A stretch of 64,000 nt of DNA, from NCBI RefSeq assembly GCF_002754935.1, contig NZ_CP018092.1:2586501-2650500 (forward strand), in the 5' to 3' direction. The position numbers were made by a program, and so were the translations under genes. A model generated the notes under the pieces. It made no database searches and had not been told where the DNA came from. It saw nothing but the letters and a program-made list of their open reading frames with translations. Position 1 is the first letter of the stretch, and each line of letters begins with the position of its first letter. This document shows positions 27,483-36,332 of this stretch, piece by piece. The stretch is from Thermostichus lividus PCC 6715 (lineage in GTDB: Bacteria > Cyanobacteriota > Cyanobacteriia > Thermosynechococcales > Thermosynechococcaceae).

Positions 27483-28670
27483 GTGAGAACTAGCATCCTT
27501 GCGGCAGCGGAGCAAACCCTGTCTCCTATTTTTTCCGAGATTGATAGCCGCGTCAAGCAAAATTTAGATCGGGTTTTACGCTCATTTCGCAATCAACGGG
27601 TAGGGGTACACCACTTTAGCAGCATGACTGGCTACGGCCACGGTGATCTTGGGCGCGAGACCCTCGATCGGGTGTTTGCTGAGGTGATGGGGGCAGAAGC
27701 CGCCTTGGTACGGGTGCAGTTTGTGTCCGGAACCCACGCGATCGCCACCGCTCTGTTGGGGCTGCTGCGTCCGGGGGATGAACTGGTTGCCCTCACAGGC
27801 GCTCCCTACGACACCCTCGAAGAGGTCATTGGTCTGCGGGGACACGGGCAAGGCTCCCTCAAGGACTTCGGCATCCACTATCGCGAAATTCCCTTAGACG
27901 GAAACGGGGAGCCGAACTGGGGGGCGATCGCCACCTGTGTAGAGCCACAGACGCGGATGGTGCTGATTCAACGCTCCTGTGGTTATACGTGGCGACCCAG
28001 CCTCAGCCTTGATCAGATGGCCAAGATGATTCAACTGGTCAAGGCACAAAATCCTGCTGTGATTTGCTTTGTCGATAACTGCTACGGCGAATTTGTCGAG
28101 ACCCAAGAACCCACCCACGTAGGGGCGGACTTAATGGCTGGTTCCCTCATTAAAAACCCCGGCGGTACCATTGCCCCAGCGGGCGGTTATCTCGTAGGCA
28201 ACGCCGCCCTCATCGAACAAGCAAGTTATCGGCTCACAGCCCCCGGCATTGGCCACGAGGGGGGAGCCACCTTTGACCAACACCGACTCCTGTTCCAAGG
28301 TCTATTTTTAGCACCGCAGATGGTGGGCGAAGCCCTCAAGTGTAGCTACCTGCTAGGGTATGTCTTTGATCAATTGGGCTATGCAGTCAATCCACCGGCG
28401 CTTGCCCCGCGCCGCGATGTCATCCAAGCAATTGCTTTGGGCAGTCCCGATAAACTAATTGCCTTTTGCCGCACGTTGCAGCGCTACTCCCCCATTGGTT
28501 CCTACCTTGACCCAGTGCCCGCGCCCATGCCCGGCTATGCCGATGAGCTAGTGATGGCGGGGGGCACCTTTATTGATGGCAGCACGGCAGAACTCTCTGC
28601 TGATGGCCCACTGCGCTCCCCTACATTGTCTTTTGCCAAGGCGGTACCCACTGGACTCATATGGCCTTAA
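27483..28670 (+). CDS. Methionine gamma-lyase-like PLP enzyme (aluminium-resistance protein family)
   Basis: About 395 residues if started at GTG 27483 (VRTSILAAAEQTLSP); an upstream start at 27414 would add 23 poorly conserved residues. Fold-type I PLP enzyme: cofactor pocket FVSGTHAIATALLGLLRPGD, FVDNCYGEFVE and the PLP lysine in SLIKNPGGTIAPAGGY. The family is annotated as methionine gamma-lyase-like or aluminium resistance protein; the real substrate is uncertain. It is divergent from the desaturase and converges on the glycosyltransferase. Confidence 0.85.
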   Translation: MRTSILAAAEQTLSPIFSEIDSRVKQNLDRVLRSFRNQRVGVHHFSSMTGYGHGDLGRETLDRVFAEVMGAEAALVRVQFVSGTHAIATALLGLLRPGDELVALTGAPYDTLEEVIGLRGHGQGSLKDFGIHYREIPLDGNGEPNWGAIATCVEPQTRMVLIQRSCGYTWRPSLSLDQMAKMIQLVKAQNPAVICFVDNCYGEFVETQEPTHVGADLMAGSLIKNPGGTIAPAGGYLVGNAALIEQASYRLTAPGIGHEGGATFDQHRLLFQGLFLAPQMVGEALKCSYLLGYVFDQLGYAVNPPALAPRRDVIQAIALGSPDKLIAFCRTLQRYSPIGSYLDPVPAPMPGYADELVMAGGTFIDGSTAELSADGPLRSPTLSFAKAVPTGLIWP

Positions 28671-28707
28671 TTCTGGAGGCACTCCTTGCAGATAAAACGC
28701 TGTGGCC

Positions 28708-29982
28708 TCAACCGACCTGTTGAGGGGGCGCGATCGCTTCCCAATGGCTAAGAATATCCGCTTCAAACGCCTCTTGCCACGAGGGGCAAGTGCGCTGAGT
28801 TATCGCGTGAGCCGCTGTGCCCATCCGCTCGCGATAGCTAGGATCGGTGAGCAAGGGTGCAATGGCTGCCGCCCACACCTGCGGATCACGGCTGAAAACA
28901 ACCATACCATCGACTCCCGATGCATCCACGTACTTGCGCCCCCCATCAAACCCTGAAATCACAACCGGTAGCCCCGCTGCTCGCGCCTCAACCACCACAT
29001 TGGGACCTGTTTCCGACTCTGAAGGAAACACAAACACATCGCTGCTGGCGTAGATCGCCCCTAGTTTCTCTTGGGGTACTTTGCCCGTCAGGGTCACCCG
29101 ATTTCCTAAGCACGCCTTGACCTCCCTGTCCTGTGCTCCTTCCCCCACCACTAACACGTGGAAATCATAGCCCTGCCTAGCTAACTCCATTGCCGCTGCT
29201 GCCATCAGCAAGACGTTTTTACTGGCATCTACCCGCCCCACAAACAGTAGGATGGGAACATCAGGGAGGTGATATTCTTCCCGTAGCCACTGCGGTTGAC
29301 GCCAACGCGGATGAAAGCGATCGCGATCGATGCCCCGGCGAAACCAATACACCCGTTCCTTGGGTAAAAAACTCATCAGCCACTCATAATCCTGCTGCCG
29401 CGAAACAAGAATGCGATCGCTAGCACGCATAAATCCCGCGAGCTTTCGCTCGGCTCGCCGACTAAACCACTGGTCAACCTTCAGTTGCTCCAGCCATAGC
29501 CATTGCCATAGCTTGCTGCCCCAGCTACGGCCACTCATACGCAGGATAATTTCCCGGGAATAGATGCGCGTTAGTAACGGTAAATTGGTATGGATTGAAC
29601 TCAGTAGGGGGCGGCGCTGCTGCTGGCAAAAACGGCGTACCGTTTGCGCAAAGCTAAAGGTATCGGTGAGGTGAAAGACATCGTGCTCAGCTAGATGCCG
29701 CCATAGCTCCCAATGAAACGGTGCGACATCTGTCAGTCCTGCCCCTTGGCGCAAGATTTCAAGGCGCTGCGTGCTGAATTGGGGTCGCAGCAAGCGGTAA
29801 CGTACATTGGCAGCTAGGTCAATGGTTTGTGCCGTTGCCCCCAAAAAGTAAATCGTCAGATCAACACGTTCTGGATACTGGGTGGCGGCTTCAGCAAAGC
29901 GTTCCCAGCATTTGACGTGCCCCCCAGCATTGGGCTGCCATTCCAAGCAGATAAAAACAGCAACCGATAGCGGCGGTTTCAA
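28708..29982 (-). CDS. Glycosyltransferase family 4 protein
   Basis: 424 residues. A GT-B glycosyltransferase: variable N-terminal acceptor domain (LEWQPNAGGHVKCWERF) and a conserved C-terminal domain with ILLFVGRVDASKN, VGEGAQDREVKA and the nucleotide-sugar motif FPSESETGPNVVVEARAAGL (the E-x7-E pair). It likely transfers a sugar to a lipid or cell-surface polysaccharide. No pathway partner is adjacent. A TnpB element has inserted 50-60 bp upstream of its start and may have separated it from its original promoter. Confidence 0.88.
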   Translation of the reverse strand: MKPPLSVAVFICLEWQPNAGGHVKCWERFAEAATQYPERVDLTIYFLGATAQTIDLAANVRYRLLRPQFSTQRLEILRQGAGLTDVAPFHWELWRHLAEHDVFHLTDTFSFAQTVRRFCQQQRRPLLSSIHTNLPLLTRIYSREIILRMSGRSWGSKLWQWLWLEQLKVDQWFSRRAERKLAGFMRASDRILVSRQQDYEWLMSFLPKERVYWFRRGIDRDRFHPRWRQPQWLREEYHLPDVPILLFVGRVDASKNVLLMAAAAMELARQGYDFHVLVVGEGAQDREVKACLGNRVTLTGKVPQEKLGAIYASSDVFVFPSESETGPNVVVEARAAGLPVVISGFDGGRKYVDASGVDGMVVFSRDPQVWAAAIAPLLTDPSYRERMGTAAHAITQRTCPSWQEAFEADILSHWEAIAPPQQVG

Positions 29983-30039
29983 GCCCCTCTCCTGAAAGAT
30001 TGCACCTTAGTAAAACCAACAAGAACCCTTCACATCGGG

Positions 30040-31322
30040 TAGGGCTGGAAGCCCCGTACTTCAGTGCGGGGAGGAAAGCCTCTTTAGCAACTTCAGTTGC
30101 CATATTACCATTTAGGCGCATAAAATGAACTCATGCCACAGCAAATACTGACCATTGTCTGTCAACTAAATCCCACTGCAGAGCAAATTGTCAAGCTAGA
30201 CCAAGTTCTGCAGGGCTTCGCTGAGGCTTGCAGATACATCAACAGTACCATTTGCCCCAGCATTACTAACAAGAACCGTATTCAGAAAGAAGTTTACAGA
30301 GCAGTACGACAGCAATTCGGCTTAACCGCTAACTTGGCTGTCAGGGCTTGTGCCAGAGTTGCCGCTAACCGCAAGGTGGGAAAGGTTAAGGGATTCAGGG
30401 CTACTTCTGTGGATTATGATGCTCGCCTGTTTGACTACAGAGCGAAAGAACAATGCGTTAGCCTCTCCACCCTAAACGGACGGGAACGCATTCCCTTAGT
30501 GGTGGGTAACTACCAGATAGAAAAACTCAAGGGCAAGAAGCCTACTTCTGCCACTCTCTGCAAACGCAAAGATGGTAAGTTTTATATCCACATCCAAGTA
30601 AAGGAAGAAGTGCCAGAACCTCAGACTGGACATGGGGTTTTGGGCGTTGACTTCGGTAGGACAGACATTGCACATACATCGGAAGGAGACAACTGGCATG
30701 GACAGCAGTTAACTAAGGTACGAGACCACTACTCCAAACTGAGGGCGGTACTCCAGCAGAAAGCCAGTAAAGGCACACGCAGTTCTAGGCGTAGATGTCG
30801 GGAACTGGTGAAACGGCTATCTGGCAGGGAGAGACGCTTTCAGGCATGGGTAAACCACTGCATTTCTAAGACCATTGTGGCAAGGGCAAAAGCAACGGGC
30901 AGTGTTATTGCTTTGGAAGACCTGACAGGGATACGGGAGCGCACTAATCAAGTACCTCGTTCTAAAACAGAGCGTAGGCGTGCCAACAGTTGGGCGTTTT
31001 ACCAACTGCGTAGCTTCATTAGCTACAAGGCACTCAAAGCAGGTGTGGGAATAGTGCTAGTTAATCCTCGCTACAGTAGTCAAACTTGCCACAGATGCCT
31101 GCATATTTACCCCGACCCAAAGCAGTCCTATCGCACTGGGAAGCAGTTTAAGTGCGGGCATTGTGGCTGGACAGGAGACGCAGATTTCAATGGTGCTAGC
31201 GTAATTGCGCTTTTGGGGGCTGTTGTAAACCAGCCTAGAGGTTCGGGCTTGTCTTGTTCTCTTGCAGAACATAACAGGCTCAGGGCTACTGAAAGCCCCT
31301 GACTTCAGTCAGGGGAAGTTTA
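30040..31322 (+). mobile_element. IS1341-type element (IS200/IS605 family, TnpB only)
   Basis: Left end: a hairpin formed by GCCCCGTACTTCAGTGCGGG at about 30053-30072, then AGCAACTTCAGTTGCC. Right end: the CCCCTGACTTCAGTCAGGGG hairpin at 31296-31315 directly after the tnpB stop, followed by AAGTTTACT. There is no tnpA, so it depends on a Y1 transposase elsewhere. The right end should also encode the guide scaffold (omega-RNA/reRNA) for TnpB, with the guide taken from the flank beginning near 31323. A decayed relative is at 20.6-21.7 kb. Confidence 0.85.
30133..31302 (+). CDS. tnpB: RNA-guided endonuclease TnpB, intact
   Basis: 389 residues. RuvC-type nuclease guided by RNA from the element's right end (established for ISDra2 TnpB). 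Catalytic residues appear intact: Asp in GVLGVDFGRTD, Glu in IALEDLTGIRERTN and the final Asp in GDADFNGASVIALLG. A four-Cys zinc ribbon lies between them (CHRC and CGHC). The N-terminal part has the helical and wedge regions (AVRACARVAANRKVGK). The frame is complete, so it may be active. It is the only TnpB of this type in the window that is full length. Confidence 0.92.
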   Translation: MPQQILTIVCQLNPTAEQIVKLDQVLQGFAEACRYINSTICPSITNKNRIQKEVYRAVRQQFGLTANLAVRACARVAANRKVGKVKGFRATSVDYDARLFDYRAKEQCVSLSTLNGRERIPLVVGNYQIEKLKGKKPTSATLCKRKDGKFYIHIQVKEEVPEPQTGHGVLGVDFGRTDIAHTSEGDNWHGQQLTKVRDHYSKLRAVLQQKASKGTRSSRRRCRELVKRLSGRERRFQAWVNHCISKTIVARAKATGSVIALEDLTGIRERTNQVPRSKTERRRANSWAFYQLRSFISYKALKAGVGIVLVNPRYSSQTCHRCLHIYPDPKQSYRTGKQFKCGHCGWTGDADFNGASVIALLGAVVNQPRGSGLSCSLAEHNRLRATESP

Positions 31323-31636
31323 CTGGCAATCTATGATGGAAGTATCTATAGATTGAAGCGCGAGATAAGTTGTAGCGATAGCCCATGGTACCATTCTTTT
31401 TCGCTGAAGCTTGAGCCATTCTGTTGCCAGCACCAAAGCGATATTGCCGTTTGTAGTGGCCGCATTTAGTGAGCCTCTAGCCGTAACAGAGCAGTTGGAG
31501 TGAGGGCTGATGCGATCGTTGACGGTCAAGGTGAATCTGATTGGTATTGAGCCGCTGTCTGATAGGGGCACGGGTTTTACGCTGCGTGTAGTGATTTTTC
31601 TCAATACAATACAGATCTGAATGGAGGCACTCAGGT

Positions 31637-32125
31637 ATGGAACCTCAAGTTAAGGCTAAACCCACGTCACTATACGATGAAGATTACCAACGTTGGTTAG
31701 ATCAAACGGTTGCTCAATTGAAAGCGCGCAACTTTAGTGATCTTGACTTGGAAAATTTAATTGAGGAGATTGAGAGCTTGGGCAGAAGTGAGAAACATGC
31801 AATTTCAAGCTATCTCATGTGCTTATGTGAGCATCTCCTCAAAATTAAGTATTGGGAATCTGAACGAGAGATGTGCTTGCGAGGTTGGAAACGTGAGGTC
31901 ATCAACTTCAGATTGCAAATTCAGGAGGAGTTGGAAGTCAGTCCTAGCTTGAAGTCGTTTTTACAGGATGTTTTCCGTAAACAATATAAAAATGGTAGAA
32001 AGCTTTTTCTCAATGCAAGTGAGTTGAATGCCTACTTGATTCCTGAAGAGCCGGTATTTTCATTGGAGCAAGCCCTAGATGAAGACTGGCTCCCTTGGCC
32101 GCCAGAATCGTCTTCTCGTTCGTAG
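31637..32125 (+). CDS. DUF29 domain protein (copy 1)
   Basis: 162 residues. DUF29 proteins are small, almost entirely helical and of unknown function, abundant as multicopy families in cyanobacteria. The conserved core is seen: LYDEDYQRWLDQTVAQLKA, LDLENLIEEIESLGRSEKHA, a middle LCEHLLKIKYWESER and the C-terminal FSLEQALDEDWLPWPPES. The RBS-like GGAGG lies at about 31622. Highly similar to the next copy; differences are spread along the protein, and both frames are open, so both copies may be under selection. Confidence 0.88.
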   Translation: MEPQVKAKPTSLYDEDYQRWLDQTVAQLKARNFSDLDLENLIEEIESLGRSEKHAISSYLMCLCEHLLKIKYWESEREMCLRGWKREVINFRLQIQEELEVSPSLKSFLQDVFRKQYKNGRKLFLNASELNAYLIPEEPVFSLEQALDEDWLPWPPESSSRS

Positions 32126-32267
32126 CGATCTCAACAACAAATAAAGGTTTTACTACAACCTTTTGCCTTAATCATGTCTCAACTCACATGCCCAACTGTC
32201 CAATGCGCGCGGGGCAAGGATGGTGTCCACGAGATGGATATTGTGGGGTCTGCGATGCCGATCCAAG

Positions 32268-32387
32268 AGTGTCAGGGCAAGGTAGATTTGATTTATATCG
32301 ACCCGCTGTTTGATGTAGGTGCAGATTTTTCGAGGCGTGTGATATTGGCAATCAATACAATGAAGCAACTGATGGAGGTGAGGCACT
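32268..32387 (+). pseudogene. Adenine DNA methyltransferase motif scrap
   Basis: A short open stretch encoding QGKVDLIYIDPLFDVGADF, closely resembling the motif-IV region (normally DPPF/DPPY) of site-specific adenine methyltransferases, with the second Pro replaced by Leu. Nothing else of the enzyme is present. A more decayed version precedes copy 1 at about 31510-31625, so the scrap was part of the duplicated unit. It is not expected to be functional. Confidence 0.55.
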
Positions 32388-32876
32388 ATGGAACCTCAAG
32401 TTAAAACTAAACTCACGTCACTATACGATGAAGATTATCAACGTTGGTTGGATGAAACGGTTGCTCAATTGAAAGCACAGGATTTTAGCAGTCTTGATCT
32501 GGAAAATTTAATTGAGGAGATTGAGAGCTTGGGGAGAAGTGATAAACGAGCCATTTCCAGCTACCTGATGCGATTATGTGAGCATTTTCTAAAGCTCCGG
32601 TATTGGAAATCCGAGCGAGAGATGTGTTTTAGAGGGTGGGATCTAGAGATTACTAATTTTCGTTTGCAGATTCAAGCCATTCTCGAAGATAGTCCCAGCC
32701 TCAAAAATTACCTCAATGACCAGTTTTTATCTGCCTATGGCAATGCTAGAAAGCTTTTTCTGAAAGCAAGCCAACTGGAGTCCCAAGAAGTTCCTGATGA
32801 GCCAGAATTTTCGTTGGAGCAAGCCCTAGATGAAGACTGGCTCCCTTGGTCACCAGAATCGTCTTCTCATTCGTAG
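32388..32876 (+). CDS. DUF29 domain protein (copy 2)
   Basis: 162 residues, same length and domain as copy 1. Landmarks: LYDEDYQRWLDETVAQLKAQ, SLDLENLIEEIESLGRSDKR, RLCEHFLKLRYWKSE and the near-identical tail FSLEQALDEDWLPWSPES. Function unknown. The middle third (LEDSPSLKNYLNDQFLSAYG) is the most diverged from copy 1. The scrap of methyltransferase upstream and the IS at 30 kb suggest an accessory, recombination-prone locus. Confidence 0.88.
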   Translation: MEPQVKTKLTSLYDEDYQRWLDETVAQLKAQDFSSLDLENLIEEIESLGRSDKRAISSYLMRLCEHFLKLRYWKSEREMCFRGWDLEITNFRLQIQAILEDSPSLKNYLNDQFLSAYGNARKLFLKASQLESQEVPDEPEFSLEQALDEDWLPWSPESSSHS

Positions 32877-32962
32877 CGATCTCAACAACGAAATTACAGG
32901 GTCTGCGTTGATGTTGAACTGAAGTAGTGGCCTCAAAGCAAGTTGCTAGGTCTCTAATTCCA

Positions 32963-33406
32963 TCAGGCTATGTTAGGGGGAAGGCTCAACGTGCTGCGAA
33001 CTTGAGCTAGCAGTGACTCACGACTGACTTCCCAACCCTGCTCGCCATTGGGAGGCTCTAACACAATCAGGCTATCTACGGGGTCGGCAGCTAAGAGTTG
33101 GAACAGCAGTGGAATAATGGGCATTTCGACAACAACGAGTTGGCGATCGCCCTCACTATGGGCATTTGCCATCTCAGCACTACCGTAGGCGTGAATGACC
33201 ACCTTTTGGTGGTAGGGGGGATGGCGCTCTTCAAGGGTAATAATCTGCCACTGGCCATCCTCGGTTTGCAGCACATAGTACATGGTCTGCTGGTAGCGTT
33301 GGGCTTCCTCTAGGAGGATAGGGGCGATCGCCTGTACCGCCGCAATTGTTGCCGGGTCGTCTGGGGCGTTGGCAATTAATTGGTTAACTTGGGTGGCTAA
33401 ATCCAC
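32963..33406 (-). CDS. Conserved cyanobacterial protein, unknown function
   Basis: 147 residues from GTG 33404-33406 (VDLATQVNQLIANAPDD), chosen because an AAGGAGG ribosome site lies just upstream; a longer frame exists to 33481 but is poorly supported. No known domain is recognised. The protein is soluble and mixed alpha/beta, with an acidic central part (LQTEDGQWQIITLEER) and a C-terminal helix. It follows the small membrane-protein gene at 33435-33805 by about 30 bp on the same strand, so they may be co-transcribed. Confidence 0.7.
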   Translation of the reverse strand: MDLATQVNQLIANAPDDPATIAAVQAIAPILLEEAQRYQQTMYYVLQTEDGQWQIITLEERHPPYHQKVVIHAYGSAEMANAHSEGDRQLVVVEMPIIPLLFQLLAADPVDSLIVLEPPNGEQGWEVSRESLLAQVRSTLSLPPNIA

Positions 33407-33434
33407 ACCGCCTCCTTGGATCGAGTGGCACGAC

Positions 33435-33805
33435 CTACTTTTTCGCGTCAAGGGCATCAAGGTCAAGGGCTTGGGAGCCACCCGTACCCAAAATGGTCAG
33501 CAGCTTGCCCAGTTGGTACCACACTAAAATGGCCGTGGCAACCGTCAGCCCAAGGGCGATCGCTATGCTCAGCCGTGCAGGAAAGCCATAGGTCCATAGC
33601 CCTGCGCTCAAAAATAACCAAATTCCTAAACAAATACCTAAGTAAGGTACCTGTAGCTGGAACCGCGAAGCTGACTGAGAATACGCGTTGAGCGACTACG
33701 GTTCCACTCCTGCACACTTTGTTTCAGGGTGGCCTCAAAAGCCTTGCCACTGGCCAACCCTATAAAAATTCCGGCAAGCAGCACTACAATGGGTGGATCA
33801 AACAC
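33435..33805 (-). pseudogene. Small membrane protein gene with a frameshift
   Basis: Starts at GTG 33805 (FDPPIVVLLAGIFIGLASGK, a membrane helix), runs to QSVQEWNRSRS, then the frame must change near 33680 to reach FQLQVPYLGICLGIWLFLSA and a second helical hairpin ending in ALDLDALDAKK at 33435. The two halves are consistent as one cyanobacterial membrane protein of about 123 residues. Start and stop are not in the same frame as written. Unlike other frameshifts in this window, there is no obvious homopolymer at the break, so either real inactivation or an error is possible. Family unknown. Confidence 0.65.
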
Positions 33806-33863
33806 AACAATAACCTGTCCTTACTGCATTAGCGAGCAACCGACAACCGCCCGAGCCCACGCT

Positions 33864-35567
33864 CTAGCGGGCAACCACTAAGGACTCCTCTTCTTTAGGA
33901 AGCGCTTGGGACACTGAAGCTTTGAGGGCTTCCCACGCCACATCAATGAAAAAGAGTGGCCGCAGGTCAGATTTCACCAAGTTCCAGAGCCGTTGCACCT
34001 CTTCGGTGTGGAGTCGGTCATCTTCGGTTAACGCTAGCACAATTTGGCGCCGTAAATACTGCCCCTCGTCTGAAAAGAGATACTGTAGGCCAAGGGTGGC
34101 TGTAGGTGCAAGGTTAAAATGACCATCTTGACGGGCGATCGTAATCAAGTTTTCAAGCCGCTGCCATTGCAGACGACCGTCTTTGAACAGTACATCCAAT
34201 AATCGCCGCCGCAGTTGGGGCGATTCACCTTGCAGCAAGCGTCGCGCCACATAGGGATAGCTAACATCCACAATCCGAAACTCAGGGTTTAAGCAAAGGG
34301 CAATCCCTTCTTGGGTGACGAGGGAGCGAATAATCAAGGCAAACTTGGCTGGCACCCGAAATGGATAAGCATACATCAACTCTGAAAAGCGATCGGTAAT
34401 AACCTTAAAGTTAAATTCTTGGACACTCGAGCCAATCACTTCCTCAAACACCGACTCAAGGGCAGGGATGATGGGCGTAATGTCGGTATCTGGGGTCAGG
34501 AAGCCTAGCTTGACAAAGTCTGCCGCTAATTGTGGGTAGTCCTTATTAACAAGGTGAACCACCGCATCTACCAAGGATTCTTTGGTGGTGTCTTCTAACT
34601 GATCCATCATGCCAAAGTCAATGTAGGCCATACGGCCATCCGCCATGGCAAACAGGTTGCCGGGGTGGGGATCCGCGTGGAAGAAGCCAAATTCCAGTAA
34701 TTGGCGCAGACCAGAAATCACACCGACACGAATGAGATTGTCTGGATCAACCCCCGCCGCCACCATACAATCGGTACGGGTGAGCTTAATTCCGTGGATC
34801 CACTCCAGCGTTAGGACGTGCTGGCTGGTGAACTCCCAATAAATTTGCGGCACTTTTACCGTTGGGTCATCCCGGAAGTTGGCGGCAAATTTTTCAGCAT
34901 TGCGCCCCTCATTTAAGTAGTCGATTTCCTCAAAGAGCTTCCGGCCAAACTCATCGACAATATCGCGCAGATCATGGCAAAGGTTAATGGGCAGCAAGGG
35001 CTTCACCCACTGCACTAACAGCCGAATTAAAAACAAGTCGCGGGTAATTACCGGCAACAAGTTGGGTCGCTGTACCTTCACTGCCACCTCTTCGCCGGTG
35101 TGCAGTTTGGCACGATACACCTGACCAAGGCTGGCAGCCGCCACTGGCTGGGGTGAAAATTCTGCAAAGATATCCCCTAAGTTCAATCGCAAATCTCGTT
35201 CAATAATGGCGATCGCAATTTCGGTGGGGAAAGGAGGCAGCTTATCTTGCAGTAAGGTGAGCTGCTCAAGATAATCGGGACACACCAGATCGGGACGGGT
35301 GGACAGGGCTTGGCCTATTTTAATAAATGTTGGCCCCAAACGAATTAAGAGCTTGCGTAGCTGCATGGCTCGCAGTGGGATGTTAACCTCCTGTTGGCCG
35401 ATCAATTTATCCCATTGCAACAGCAGCCAAAATGTAAAGAAGGATACAAAAATATTACAGAACCGCCCTATCACCTGCCATGGTCGAAACAGGAAGTAGC
35501 GGGCAATAGCCTCGGGATCGTAGCGACGATGACCAGCAGATGGAGCAGCGGGAACGAGGGGAGTCAC
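33864..35567 (-). CDS. ABC1/AarF/UbiB-family atypical kinase
   Basis: 567 residues. Protein-kinase-like fold of the ABC1 family, connected with prenylquinone (plastoquinone, tocopherol) metabolism in cyanobacteria and plastids. Visible: the family-specific KxGQ motif in FIKIGQALSTRPDL, the Ala-rich loop AAASLGQVYRAKL, the lysine in EEVAVKVQRP, the catalytic FFHADPHPGNLF and the metal-binding IDFGMMDQ. The N-terminus has a hydrophobic segment (FVSFFTFWLLLQW), and the C-terminal region contains helices typical of cyanobacterial members. It is transcribed away from the palindrome region at 35.7 kb. Confidence 0.92.
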   Translation of the reverse strand: MTPLVPAAPSAGHRRYDPEAIARYFLFRPWQVIGRFCNIFVSFFTFWLLLQWDKLIGQQEVNIPLRAMQLRKLLIRLGPTFIKIGQALSTRPDLVCPDYLEQLTLLQDKLPPFPTEIAIAIIERDLRLNLGDIFAEFSPQPVAAASLGQVYRAKLHTGEEVAVKVQRPNLLPVITRDLFLIRLLVQWVKPLLPINLCHDLRDIVDEFGRKLFEEIDYLNEGRNAEKFAANFRDDPTVKVPQIYWEFTSQHVLTLEWIHGIKLTRTDCMVAAGVDPDNLIRVGVISGLRQLLEFGFFHADPHPGNLFAMADGRMAYIDFGMMDQLEDTTKESLVDAVVHLVNKDYPQLAADFVKLGFLTPDTDITPIIPALESVFEEVIGSSVQEFNFKVITDRFSELMYAYPFRVPAKFALIIRSLVTQEGIALCLNPEFRIVDVSYPYVARRLLQGESPQLRRRLLDVLFKDGRLQWQRLENLITIARQDGHFNLAPTATLGLQYLFSDEGQYLRRQIVLALTEDDRLHTEEVQRLWNLVKSDLRPLFFIDVAWEALKASVSQALPKEEESLVVAR

Positions 35568-35879
35568 AGTTTTTTCTCACCTTTTACCTGAACCCACGTT
35601 ACTACAAGCATGTTGTCCTGCCATGAGTGCTTTTACGGATACGAAAAGGTACCAACGTAAGCAACCATCGCATTTATGAGGATTTTATTGATCCCCACTG
35701 AGTAAGCGCATGATTCTTTAGGGTTTGCTTAAATATACTATAAGTATAGTATAGAAAACTACACATTATCCTTGCTAATTTCAGGAATTCTTAACAAAAC
35801 TTTAATATTGGTGTGCTTGTGAGGCTCCTGTTAACGCAGCAGCTAGTCGAATATCCGCAGTGTCAGAGAGTATGTCAAA
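35568..35879. promoter_or_regulatory. Divergent promoter region with a perfect palindrome (35734-35753)
   Basis: 312 bp between the ABC1 kinase gene (leftward) and the next rightward gene. At 35734-35753 the 9-bp arms TATACTATA and TATAGTATA are perfectly inverted around AG. The arms also contain -10-like hexamers on both strands. This is a good candidate operator for a dimeric repressor or a divergent promoter core. The surrounding 100 bp are AT-rich (CTTAACAAAACTTTAATATT). Confidence 0.55.
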
Positions 35880-36332
35880 GTGAAAGTGTTGGTTTATGAG
35901 CAGGTAATGTCCACAGATTTGCAGCATCCCCAACACTCCTTTCAGCAATTTCTCAAAGACTGTAGCCGTTTAGGACTGCTACGCCTTGTTGTTACGAACG
36001 ATACAGCAGTTCTTGAGGTGCGATCGCCCCTTGAAAAGGTGTTCTACGCTGAGCTACCCAAAGGTCGGTATGCCAATATGCACAGCGATGACTTTGAGTT
36101 TCATCTCAATATGGATCAGGTTGCCACCATTCGCTTTGAGGAAGGCCAAGCTAAGCGGGGGAACTTTACCACCTACGCGATTCGCTTTCTTGATGGCAAT
36201 GACAAATCGGTGCTGAGTGCCTTTTTGCAGTGGGGCAACCCCGGGGAATACGCCAACGGCCAAGTGGAGGCTTGGTACGCCCTGCAAGAGCAGTACGGTC
36301 GCCAATGGCATCCCATTGTGGAGGCTGTATGA
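35880..36332 (+). CDS. Conserved cyanobacterial protein, possible ChuX/HutX-like fold
   Basis: 150 residues from GTG 35880; an ATG at 35907 (MSTDLQHPQ) would give 141. Its core (FQQFLKDCSRLGLLRLVVTN, FYAELPKGRYANMHSDDFEF, RGNFTTYAIRFLDGND, SAFLQWGNPGEY) is strongly conserved in cyanobacteria. Annotation pipelines sometimes link it to ChuX/HutX heme-utilisation proteins; that link is a recollection and I give it low weight. The stop overlaps the start of the TIGR01777 epimerase gene (ATGA), indicating an operon. Confidence 0.72.
   Translation: MKVLVYEQVMSTDLQHPQHSFQQFLKDCSRLGLLRLVVTNDTAVLEVRSPLEKVFYAELPKGRYANMHSDDFEFHLNMDQVATIRFEEGQAKRGNFTTYAIRFLDGNDKSVLSAFLQWGNPGEYANGQVEAWYALQEQYGRQWHPIVEAV

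Larger units (their letters stand above)
31505..32895 (+). repeat. Tandem duplication of a DUF29 module
   Basis: Two direct copies, about 31510-32145 and 32265-32895. Each has a short leader encoding a methyltransferase-like scrap, the text TATGGAACCTCAAGTTAA at the gene start, and a DUF29 gene; similarity continues through TAGCGATCTCAACAAC just past the stop. Copy-2 leader reads KVDLIYIDPLFDVGADF, and copy-1 leader reads KVNLIGIEPLSDRGTGF. These are homologous and resemble motif IV of an adenine methyltransferase. The DUF29 parts are more alike than the leaders. Confidence 0.8.

Noticed and set aside
31320-31604. Minus-strand open frame before DUF29 copy 1
   Set aside because: The plus strand in this area carries the decayed methyltransferase leader that matches copy 2; the minus frame has no family resemblance.
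32963-33481. Long form of the unknown gene starting at 33481
   Set aside because: The first 25 residues have no support and run into the end of the upstream gene; a strong ribosome site favours GTG at 33406.
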